Part shown: piece by piece, positions 24,473-34,221 of the stretch | How the letters are laid out: every line of letters begins with the position of its first letter | How positions within the stretch are numbered: the first letter of the stretch is position 1 | Assembly (NCBI GenBank): GCA_905250885.1 | Contig: CAJNOQ010000674.1 | Coordinates: 1 to 43,640, forward strand | Length of the DNA: 43,640 bases | Direction of reading: 5' to 3' | DNA from: Didymodactylos carnosus | Lineage: Eukaryota > Rotifera > Eurotatoria > Philodinida > Philodinidae | The notes under the pieces: generated by a model | The model's database searches: none | Told to the model about the DNA's origin: nothing | What the model saw: only the letters and a program-made list of their open reading frames with translations | Translations under genes and position numbers: made by a program

Positions 24473-25204
24473 TTCCTCTTTGGATTTGAGAACATAAGCA
24501 AAAAATTTAAAATTTTTAAATAATAATCAACCGTTAATGCCTGAGTGACGTTAGAATATACAGCGAAATATTCTAATATTTAGAAGTAAATTAAAACAAA
24601 AATTATTTAATAAATTTCTGAAATTCATGCCTGAACAACAATCTGTTAAAATTGAATAACGACAGTAATAATAAAAATAGAATGAAACAAACCGAAGATA
24701 ATGATAGAGTAGCGGACTTAACAACAAGAAAATTAACAATAGAAAAACAGACATTGAGTTCCGAACTGAACTTTATACCGTCAGCAAGTTTAGATACGTG
24801 TAAATATGTAATTCATGTAATAGCCGATATTGAATTTGTTTTATAGCACAAACATGAAATTCTACTGATCAATTTCTGTCAAAGTCTACGAAACAAAAAA
24901 TAAAACTAAGAACTTAAGTAAACAACAGTTTCAAGTGTTATAAAGGTTAAAAAATGGCAAGGGAAGGAGAATTCTAGGAGCTGTTAAGGGAAGAATTATA
25001 GTCGTCTTAGACGCTATAAAATATACGGAACAAAGGAGGGAGGCCGATAAGAGGCAAAATCGGTCCCCTCACAGATAAACCTCAAATTAACCGATCTGAT
25101 GTAGTTTTTGTCGGCAATTAACCCCAACATATTTTTTTTGCTTCATTCCCTCTGGAAAAATTTTCGAGACCAAAACTTTTCTTTCAATAAATGAACTTTA
25201 CTCA

Positions 25205-25489
25205 CACTCTAAAAAAAATCGTTCGCGGTCGTTTCAAAATGAAAAACTCATGATTTTTGGGAGAGTTTTTTGGGTCTAAAAAACTAACAGGGTTTTTAAA
25301 AAGTTTTTTTTAGACCCAAAAAACTCTCCCAAAAACCGTGAGTTTTACATTTTGAAACGACCACGAATGATTTTTAGTTTTTTGGCCTAAAAAACCCGTT
25401 AAAAAATTCTTCTGGGATTTTTGATCAGTTTTTTAGTTCAAAAAACTCTTTTATTGTAGTTTATTAATCTAAGACTTTTTTTTAGAGTG
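25205..25489. repeat. 285-bp palindromic MITE nested in the foldback's left arm
   Basis: The ends are a perfect 14-bp inverted repeat, cactct plus eight A on the left and eight T plus agagtg on the right. A large inner palindrome follows (about 25216-25372: cggtcgtttcaaaatg, gggagagttttttgggtct). The other arm of the host element keeps the empty site (reverse complement ctttgctcagagtatttt), so both ends are fixed by comparison. The left flank ends ..ctca and the right flank starts ta-gagta, consistent with a 2-bp target duplication (ca/ta, one base changed). This recalls the TA-type duplications of Tc1/mariner relatives but is not proof. Confidence 0.8.
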
Positions 25490-25929
25490 TAGAGTATTTT
25501 AATTATTTCATCGCTTTCATTTAGAGCAAGCCTCAACTATCATATACCGTTCGACAGAGAATTCTACGAGTTACAAAATGCTATATAAAATATTCAAAAG
25601 AAAATGTAACTAGGTGGTCTTCTATAAATTAGGATTTGAAAAACTACTTTGTACCTCATTCTGTAGCCCTTTTAATCCTGCATCTTTCTATATACAAACG
25701 ATGCTTAATCTCTGTCTGTAAAAGAAACTATAATCATTTTTATGTGCCACTATAAACGAGATACCTGGCAACTATTTTTGTCTAATACATTTACGAAGGT
25801 AGTCTTTGAAAATAATGCGTTATAACTCATTTTTTAGCCCGTGAAATTCTCTATCAAACGGTATATGAAGTAGAGTGGTTAACGAGAAAATAAACGAATA
25901 TTATAAACACGAACGATGTATAACGAACG

Positions 25930-26000
25930 ATCTATAGGTCAATTGGTATACCGGTTTGCTGACATGCTACCGAGGATTTCATCTTAGACTACCCGGTTGC
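25930..26000 (+). other. tRNA-like patch in the foldback loop
   Basis: The string taggtcaattggta at about 25935-25948 differs at one position from a typical internal box A (D-arm) sequence. A GGT/ACC D-stem can form, and a cggt/accg stem follows. The anticodon stem and the T-arm (gaggatttcatctta) are poor matches and there is no good acceptor stem. It is therefore not a working tRNA; at best it is a decayed tRNA-derived segment such as a SINE head. Chance similarity is possible. Confidence 0.2.
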
Positions 26001-26600
26001 ATTTTCTTCTGAATATTTTATATATAAGATTTTATATTTTGTAACTCGTAGAATTCTCTGTCGAACGGTATGTGATAGTTGAGGCTTGCTCTAAATGAAA
26101 GCGATGAAATAATTAAAATACTCTGAGCAAAGTTAATTTATTGAAAGAAAAGTTTTGGTCGTGAAAACTTTTCCAGAGGGCACTGAATCCAAAAAAATAT
26201 GTTGGGGTTAATTGCCGACAAAAACTACATCAGATCGGTTAATTTGAGCTTGATCTGTGAGGGGACCAATTTTACCTTTTATTACACACAAGTATATACC
26301 AAGTTCTACGAAAAGATCTGAGGAAGAAAAAAAATACACAAGAAATCGAGTATTTCGGTTAAAAAAACTGAATAAAAAAACTATTTCAAAACAACAAACA
26401 TTTTTAAAACAAAAACGTATACCAATTGTAAGAGCTCCAGTTATAGTACATAAGGAGGAGAATCTAGTACGATTAATAGTAGCGATGAAAAATACAGTGC
26501 ATTCAGAACTAGCGAGTTATGTTACAAGCTGTTTAAAAAGAATAAGTGATAGGGCAAGATCAATTAAAAACACACAAGACTTTTTAGATAAAATAGAGAC

Positions 26601-26640
26601 GATCACAAGAGATAAGATTATAATTTTATCTCTTGTGATC
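26601..26640. repeat. Perfect 15-bp hairpin inside the reverse transcriptase relic
   Basis: The arms gatcacaagagataa (26601-26615) and ttatctcttgtgatc (26626-26640) are exact reverse complements around a 10-base AT loop. The hairpin sits exactly where the relic reading line jumps from IKNTQDFLDKIETI to the catalytic-region text, so it may be a small insertion or a templated repair scar. Confidence 0.7.
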
Positions 26641-27379
26641 TTCTCTATACTACTATAGTAGTAACGTAACGTTAGAGAGTTTAGGTGTAATAGATCTTTT
26701 TATATCATTTGATAAGAATGTTACAATTGAGACATTACGTCAAGTTTTAGATAATGATAATCATTGAATAGTAGATAAAAGTTTTGCAAAAGAAGGTATA
26801 ATTACGCTAATCTGTTTACTGTATGCATTACGTAGTTTTGTTATTATAATGTTTATTAAAAACGAGGTATGTTCTAATCAACTGCTGATAATCGTTTCTT
26901 TGTTATGATTGCCGATAAGCTCATATTCATGCTCTCACAGTCTGAGTGCATGGAACGAAAAAAATACAAAGTATATAGATAGAAATATAACAATGTTTGT
27001 TAATTCTTATTTTTATCTAAAAGTAAAAAGTGTTAAAATTCACTTGTGTATAAAAAGAGAAAAATCTATAGAAGTCAGTTGCTCAAGAGTAACAGTATAG
27101 CATTCTATACTTCTCAAACGTGTACAAGGTTCGACTACAGAATGAGTCGCCTGAAAATTGTTAACGTATTGAAATAATTAAACATGTTCGGAATATCTGA
27201 GCGCTCTTTGTCGACACGGTCGAATATCTCAAATTTTTTTGTTTAGTATTAAACGCGCAAAAAAAGAAACAGAATGAACGGAAAAATATTGGAACGATCA
27301 CTAACGGGTGATCCAGAAATAACTCAACACTTTCGGAAGTTGAATTACTCTAAGTAACTCAGTGCTTGAAGGTTTTATT

Positions 27380-27670
27380 TTATAGTCAAAAGATGCAGAA
27401 TTTAACTCTCTACAAAACTCAATATTTGATTTTGATATTAATTGTAATTCTTCTACATAATATTCAAAATATTAGAGTATCCACGTTTTCAACTTAATCC
27501 CATGTGTAAATCTATTCTGGCATCATATTATGCAAGAAACGCATTATGGATTGAAACAAAATACATCTGCATCTTTCGATGGAAGAATAATTTTCAAAAA
27601 GTTGAGTCAAACAAAAAAATCAAATATCGAACTTTGTAAAGAACTAAATTCTGCATATTTTAATTGTATC
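27380..27670. repeat. Small MITE-like inverted repeat element
   Basis: The left arm at about 27387-27436 (gatgcagaatttaactct, then aatatttgatttt) is mirrored at about 27615-27665 (aaatcaaatatcgaac, then aaattctgcata). Identity is about 80%. The loop is AT-rich and non-coding. The ends are too diverged for a target-site duplication to be called. Confidence 0.6.
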
Positions 27671-29922
27671 TTAGAAAGTTTTTTAGAATGATACCGTTAC
27701 TATTCTAAGAACTTTTCAGAACGGTTACATCTATGGTATAATTGATTTTATGATGGACATGTACACATTGTGATCTGATATAATTTTCAATTAGTTTGAA
27801 GATAAAATATGATATTATAATGATACTGTAGTTCCACTAAACATTTTCATATTGAGCACCATTACAAATTAACAAATTGTTTTATGACAAGAAGAAAAAG
27901 CTTTACGTCAGAAAATAGATATTTGTTTTTAAGCTTGAAGACAAGATTTGAGGTACAATTAAATAAATTCTAATGAGATTTTAACATCCGATATATGTAA
28001 CCTCATAGAAAATAAATATAAGTGGTAAAAACACAAGATACCGTTTGAAAAAAGTTGCGGAAGAGCTGAAATTAATCAGTATAATTTGTATCATATGTGT
28101 TACAATAAGGAAAAAAACGAGCGAATAGTTAACGATGGTGATTTTAACTTTCTTTTGGCTAAATTGTATTTTTAAACTTTTTATAGTACAAATTAAGAGA
28201 TTTTTTTCTACTAAATAACGCGTGACAAAAGGTGATTATTTAAGTAATCTGGAAATTATATGCTCTAGGGACTATTGAGATACATACTATTAATTGTTGT
28301 CGTTATTAAGCAGGATAAGGCATGTACACATCGCGATAGATGCCCCGACAAAAAGAAATTTACCAGCACTTGTATGGCACGAGTATGAAAACTGGTGCGC
28401 ACCAGTATGAAAACTCAAAATTTTTCCTGTCACTCTTATACATTCGTATCCAATAATTGTGGTTGAGATAAGAAATCTCCTTATTTTACCAGTGCAGAAG
28501 TTAATCTATGTTAAATTTTATTTTTTAATCATCATTTTGTTTTGTCAACGTCTATCTATGTAAACATCACAGTATACTTGTAGTATTTCAAATGCCCGTT
28601 TGACTTTATTTTTTCCTTCTTTTAGTAGAAATATATCAACATTGGTTGGTACTTGTACGCATCGATGCACACTGTACTGGCAAAGTCATATTGAAATGTT
28701 TTCTATAGGATAATCGCAAATCTCTTATGACAGTAAAACATACGTACATAAACAATAGTTTTTCCAACGTAAGAGATATATCTGGACAGTTTTCAGTTAA
28801 ATATGTGTCCAATGTAATCGAAACCGTTGGTGTCCTGATTATTAGAAATCCAAATTCTATGCTGCAGATCCTAGTTACAGATTATTAAAAATAAATAATT
28901 GGATATTGTATTACATTTGAAAAGATAATAATACTTGTTAGTGGAAGAACAAATTGAAACCCTAATATCATCATATACTATATTTATCGGTTGATATGAC
29001 AATTTTCTTTTTTTAGGATTTTTAATTGAAAAAAAAACCTGAAATTTCTATAATAGTGGACTAGATGACATTGTCTTTTTATTTCTCTTTCTCTTTCTTA
29101 ATATTTTAAAAATATCCTCAATTAACGTTTCATATAATAATAATTATAATAGTCAGAGTAAGGGAAAGAACAGGAGGTAAATACACATCAAACAAAAAAA
29201 TAAAAAATAATTTTTCATAATAACAACTACCGACATTCATTGCATGCTTGTTATATCATCAGTTCATGTCAACATTCTTTAAAAAATAATCGGCTTTCTC
29301 TTTTTTTTATTTTTCTTCTTCTTCTTCTCTGCATAATATTTTTGTTTAATACCCATTGACTTCTCTCTTTCTCTTACACGTTGTGATTATTGTTTTATTT
29401 TTTTATTCGTATTTAACTATGATTAAATTGTTCATTTTTAAAAGATGTCTACCTGTTCTCGGACCTTTGAATAAATTTGTTCCGTCATTTTCTATATGCG
29501 TATATTACCTCTTATTTTGTAATTTCTAACAGATTTATATTTAAAGGTGAGATGAATTTGACAATGTAAGGTTTCAATACTATTGACTTTTAGTATTACA
29601 AGTTGTGGCTTTTTTGTCATAGGAGTTAAATTAATTTTTCTTTTACTTTAAAAAGAGTTAAATTAATTTTTCTTTTACTTTAGAAAGAGTTAATTTGTTA
29701 AAAACTTGTCCATTTCTTTATTGATAACAAGGTTCATGTTATCCCATAATGTTTATAGTCGTAAAAAAACACGGTTTTTTTCTTCTTCTTTAGAATTCTT
29801 TCTCCTATATATTCACTAAGTACAATCTTTTGTTAACTTAAGAGACGGTATGTTGACAAGAAAATATTGCCCAAAGCTAAATAGTAATGTTGATGACGCT
29901 AATATATAATTAGACATTAGTA
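27671..29922. other. Intergenic region upstream of the 29923 gene
   Basis: No gene is seen in 2.25 kb of AT-rich sequence. It contains a direct-repeat/palindrome pair at 28382-28415 and 2.3 tandem copies of a 32-bp unit at 29622-29695. The T-rich tracts near 29040-29120 and 29300-29420 are simple sequence. The promoter of the downstream gene should be in the last few hundred bases; no TATA box is clear. Confidence 0.35.
29622..29695. repeat. Tandem repeat, 32-bp unit, about 2.3 copies
   Basis: The unit gagttaaattaatttttctt followed by ttactttaaaaa starts at 29622 and recurs at 29654 with one change. It is cut off after about 8 bases of the third copy at 29686. The near identity indicates a recent local duplication about 230 bases upstream of a gene start. 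Confidence 0.85.
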
Positions 29923-32900
29923 ATGAAGAAAACTCATCTTAAAAAATCAAAACATCGTTTTTTATCGAATAAATCACAAAGTATAACGGATGAAAAACAT
30001 ACTGGTTGTATAACGTCAGCAGAACCGATTAATTATATAAAAACTGAAATTCAACTTGGATGTGGTACAGCACATTTAGATCAATCAAATTGTTTAAAAA
30101 CAAAATTAAATTTAAAAACTGAAAAACAATTAAAACGTGATTTATTACGTGTAACCGATCAACGTCCATCTTTACTCGGTAGTCAAACTCTTCATCCATC
30201 TCGTTCATTTCCCACAATTCGAAAAATAGCTAATGAAACATCGAATCATACATCGAATGATAGACGACGTTCATCATCATCATTATCAAGTATTAATTTT
30301 AATTTGACACCTTTTGATCGTATTGGACCGTGGCCTGATAAAACAATAAATCGTTTACGTAATGCCAATGAATTATTACATCCATCAAAAAATTTTCGTA
30401 ATCGTCATAATATACGTCTATTTAGTCCTAAATATTATGCAACTATGAGTGAACAACAAAATAAATTTACATTTTATTCAAATACAAAATCTTATATTGA
30501 TGAATATCGAAAACGAAAAGGTTATATACTTGGTGGTACATCGTCTATATTATCTAGTCAACAAAATCTAGATACATTGGATAATAAAAGTGATGATGAT
30601 CAATTATCGGTTGTACCAAATCAAACGAGAGAAAATAGTCGAACATTTTTATCTACTGAAACAATTTTTAATCAAAAATCTGATCCATTTAATCATAACT
30701 CTGTAAATTATCTAAAATCATCTGAAATTTTTGTTGATAGTTCATCGAATGATCTACTCTCAATATCATCGACAAAAAATCAACAATCAATACGTTCTGA
30801 ACCTCTATTAACTCTGCCACCAATTACAACAAAACAAACTTATTTGAATGATCAACTATTCTCGTCGTCATCAATTTCAATGAGAAATGGTCATTTGAGA
30901 CCAATGGGGACAAATTCTCGAACAATTCCATTACCATCATTGCCAACATCACGTTATTCGAATATAAATCAAATGGGAAAAACTTATGCTATAACTACAG
31001 AAGGAAAAAAATTTGAAAATACAAATGCAAAATTATTCGTCATCGAAAGTAGACCAGTTATTACAGAAAAGAAAAAGTATGTTAATATGCAATATTATTA
31101 TTTTTCTCTCACTAGTTTATGGACTTGTATGCATTGTATCTATGAAACAGAGATTTCTTTTCCCATGCTAAGTTGATCTGTTGTAGTCGTCTGTCATTAG
31201 AGGAGTAATTAAAACACCCTATTGAAATTTCAACAGAGATTCACGAACTTATTAGCTGAATATACGAAAATTAATAACTATTATGTGCACAAAATACAAG
31301 TTTTTTCAAAAATTTCACTCATTCGAGTCTCTCAGTTATTGCAATCTGTCACTATCACTTTATAGTACCGAGTACTTCCGAACTATAATAAAGTTTTTTA
31401 TCCACACTGCAAAACTTAATATTTTTCTTACTCTTTGTCTCAATTTGTAGTTTTCTCTTCCATTAATCTTAACATATATTTATCTTTAATGCTAATACAA
31501 ACAAAAAATGAAACCAAAATCAAGTAGGTCCACTTAAGACGTCAGCATTCTTTGATGAAAAAGAAAATCTTTCTTTTTACGGTTCATTTGTATTGCTTAA
31601 GTGCAACAAAAATATTAAAAAAGAAATAAAAGTAAAAAACAAATCAAATTAAAAATAATAGTAACAAACATTAGCATAAAAATCGCCAGATATGTAGCTA
31701 CTCATTAATCTATAAGTATATGTTCGTTAAAATTCAGAATTAAACACTTGACTTTTGATACTCTATCTATATACTAATGTATAGGATTAAAATAGACTAT
31801 ACTGTAGACTTGCACCAAAATCAAAAGAATGAACGGATAATTCTAAAGTGAAGTCTTTGTTTCTCAAGTAGTTTGATTCCTTCTCATTTGCACACATTTT
31901 TTTTATTGTAATGTTATTTGTCTACTAAACAGTTCTAGACCACTTCATCGTATTCACAATGATATTGAGGTAACTGATAAGAGGGTTACTAATGTGTTTT
32001 CAGAGTGCTTAACATTTCATTATGTTTTTGTTTGATGAGATTAAAGTCTGATTAACTATTACAAGAAAACTAATTTTCTACTGATATATGCTTTAGTTGT
32101 ACTCACGAGGGAACCGCCCCTTCCGATTCCAATGATTTGTACATGAATCTATAGACCACAGTGAGGTAGTAAATACCCTAAAAGGATTCGTGCCCATGAC
32201 TCTTGAAGATCCGGTTTTCTGGAAAACCAGTTTTTCAAGAACGCCAAAAAATAACCAAAATCCTTTTTTAATCATACAAGATTGTAGCCCGCACATTTCT
32301 GATTAAAATGAGTCATCTCCCAACTCTACGCGACCTTCTTTGCAAGGTTATAGAATTTACAAAAAAAGCCGTAAATTAATTTCTTCTTATTTCTGTAGCT
32401 TTGAGCTGACAATGCACATTTACGGCTTTTCTTGTAAATTCTATAACTTTGCAAAGAAAGGTCGTGTAGAGCTAGAAGATGTCTCATTTTAATCAGAAAT
32501 TTGCGGGCTACAACCTTGTATGATTAAAAAAGAGTTTTGGTTATTTTTTGGCGTTCTTGAAAAACTGGTTTTCCAGAAAAACGGATCTTCAAGAGTCATG
32601 GGTACGAATCCTTTTAGGGTATTTACTACCTCACTGAGATCTATCGATCTGTGTACAAATCATTGTAACCGGAGACATCTTGAAAGGTTCTCTCGTCAGT
32701 TTTAACTTGAGTTTTAAACAATTTTAAACAAATATCGTTTGATTTAGATCTTATCGTCCAATATGCAAAATCACCCTGAGTTTCGACATAGCGAGCAGCG
32801 ACCGTTGAAAGGTGGTATATTTTATAAATTAAATCATCAATCAAACCATGTTACAAATATATTACCAGCAAAAACTTCCAATAGTGATATTGCTAATTAT

Positions 32901-32924
32901 ACAGTTTTGGCTTTACACTTTTAA
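29923..32924 (+). CDS. Orphan disordered basic protein in three exons (455 aa)
   Basis: Exon 1 is 29923-31076 (donor gtatgtta), exon 2 is 31933-31969 and exon 3 is 32748-32924 (stop TAA). The junctions aa|t and phase 0 keep frame, and the total of 1368 bases divides by three. Exon 2 (37 bp, SRPLHRIHNDIE) and exon 3 (ends TNILPAKTSNSDIANYTV...) rest on splice signals and frame only. Without splicing the frame would end at 31176 with 34 unrelated residues. The protein is Ser/Asn/Lys-rich and lacks a signal peptide and membrane helices. Its most ordered-looking part is residues ~125-205 (FDRIGPWPDKTINRLRNANE, then PKYYATMSEQQNKFTFYSN and YIDEYRKRKGYILGG), which has conserved-looking Trp, Pro and Tyr. 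I recognise no family. The second intron (31970-32747) is largely filled by a foldback repeat. Confidence 0.6.
32101..32697. repeat. 597-bp foldback element in the last intron of the 29923 gene
   Basis: The arms at about 32101-32365 and 32405-32697 are close to 90% identical as reverse complements. Landmarks are ccaatgatttgtaca, gtgaggtagtaaatacccta, catgactcttgaagatccg and gccaaaaaataaccaaaa. The loop is only about 40-50 bases. The outer ends read acgagggaacc on the left and ggttctctcgt on the right. The open frames on both strands across it are arm translations. It shares outer motifs with sequence at 43508-43640. Lying inside a predicted intron, it would be transcribed as a nearly perfect hairpin of about 260 bp. 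Confidence 0.85.
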
Positions 32925-33760
32925 TCAAAAATGTTCACATAAGAAGACGACAAATAGATTTCATCACAATTATTTATATCACCAATGATTTAAATCTAAA
33001 ATTTTATCCATAAAGAGACAGCCTGTCTATGGACGTGAAATTAAAAATAAAAATAAAAGATTAAATTAGTCAATGATACTGTTATCTTCTCTATTAAATG
33101 TAGGAGTTGTTAAAACTAACATTAGAATCAAAAGTTTTTTCTGTCACTGTAATGAATTAATAACTAGGTTAGTGTAAAAACTGATTTTTTCCATTTGCTA
33201 CGAAGAAAGAATTGCGTGTGTAAATCTCTGATGTATATATAATTCAAAATAAATAGTTAACTACATTTGATAGTCATGTACGAAACAAATTTATTGTAAA
33301 ATAGGGATAATCATTGCCCGTTACAATGTATTCAACTTGATGTCACTGTAAACATCCGCATCACGGAATCAATATTCAATTTTCGCATGATAATAAATTA
33401 TCCTGAATAGCAATTTTCGTGAAAAAAAACCGTATATCTTCTTCATCTTGGGAACAGAGAAAATGAGGAGCAAACTTGAAAAATTAAAGATTAGTTTTGA
33501 TTCTAGCAGTATTTTTTTCAGATTACGGAATAGCTTTTTATTAAAGCACGACTATATATTTTTTGAAATCACTATAAATATAGAGAAGTGTGTCATTGAT
33601 CATTATTGAACGTAGTATACGTCTAACCATTTCAATTTCAAGATTATTCACACAATCATGTATTTATTCATTTCTCACATGTTAATTGTCATTACAAAAA
33701 AATGAAAAATCCGAAAACAACGACAATTTAGCTAAAAAAAATGAGAAACACTCATTGATT

Positions 33761-33813
<53 letters not shown>

Positions 33814-34221
33814 ACATGCATATAAAAAGTAAGCAACGTTTTTGTTGTTTGGTGCAACACAAAAGAGTGTCGATTTTGAATCAAATGCAAAAACAAAATA
33901 CTATCTGTCTATATGAACAGACACACCAAAGTTTAATAAACATGCATCTATATATGAATCAATCACATAAAATAAACGATGATTAATAAAATGGCAAGAT
34001 AATTATCGCTGTACATGTATTCAATTTTCTGTTGGTAAAAAAAAACATTTACAAAAATACTGTACACTCATACACAAAAGATAAATAGGACGCTCACATA
34101 CACACATACACACACACACACAGATCACGTTAAAAAGTGGTCATCATGTCACCGAACAACTAGAATGGCAAGGTGTAACAAAATAAAAATTGGACGATTA
34201 ACAAAAGTCTTAAGAAATGTG
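32925..34221. other. Intergenic region between convergent genes
   Basis: No gene is seen. This 1.3-kb AT-rich spacer separates the plus-strand stop at 32924 from the minus-strand stop at 34222. It holds the dinucleotide repeats at 33766-33816 and 34095-34122. Polyadenylation signals of both genes should lie here but none is clear enough to call. Confidence 0.4.
33766..33816. repeat. (AC)n microsatellite
   Basis: About 20 uninterrupted AC units are followed by a single ctc interruption and four more repeats. A second, impure (CA)n tract of about 28 bases lies at 34095-34122. Both sit in the 3' flank of the CEP350-like gene. Confidence 0.95.

Larger units (their letters stand above)
25047..26282. 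repeat. 1.24-kb foldback element inserted in the Penelope-like relic
   Basis: The outer arm begins ataagaggcaaaatcggtcc at 25047, and its mate ends at 26282. Without a later insertion the arms would be about 270 bp each, and they match closely. Examples are gtcggcaattaaccccaaca (25112) and agagcaagcctcaactatca (25523), each with a reverse complement in 26009-26282. The loop (about 25600-26008) is AT-rich and contains a tRNA-like patch. The element has no transposase. Relic coding lies on both sides (KYTEQRREAD to the left, YIPSSTKRSEEEKK to the right), which shows it landed in the reverse transcriptase gene. A target-site duplication is not obvious. Confidence 0.85.
24652..27100 (+). pseudogene. 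Penelope-like (PLE/Athena-type) reverse transcriptase relic
   Basis: Several frame-broken pieces on the plus strand follow the order of motifs in Penelope-like reverse transcriptases. The first is LTTRKLTIEKQTLSSELNF (about 24713), matching the family's LxxGLxFxP region. Next is GAVKGRIIVVLDAIKYTE (24977-25030), matching KADKGxxxVVLxxxxY. Then come an EEEKKYTRNRVFRLKKLNKK linker and VIVHKEENLVRLIVAMKN (about 26425), matching PKIHKxxxPLRPIVS. SIKNTQDFLDKIETI follows (about 26560), and last VIDLFISFDKNVTIETL (26687), the region of the first catalytic Asp. Frames change repeatedly and stop codons intervene, for example TGA near 26766. No later catalytic motif (YxDD) or GIY-YIG nuclease is recognisable. 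Family assignment is by motif order and is inferred. The coding line is split at 25047-26282 by a foldback element. Confidence 0.65.

Noticed and set aside
30029-30217. Minus-strand frame opposite the 29923 gene
   Set aside because: It is a shadow of the plus-strand coding exon.
32093-32705. Open frames on both strands with nearly identical products
   Set aside because: They are the two arms of the foldback element read in opposite directions.
33766-34122. (AC)n tracts as a possible CRISPR or satellite array
   Set aside because: They are plain dinucleotide microsatellites with no spacer structure.
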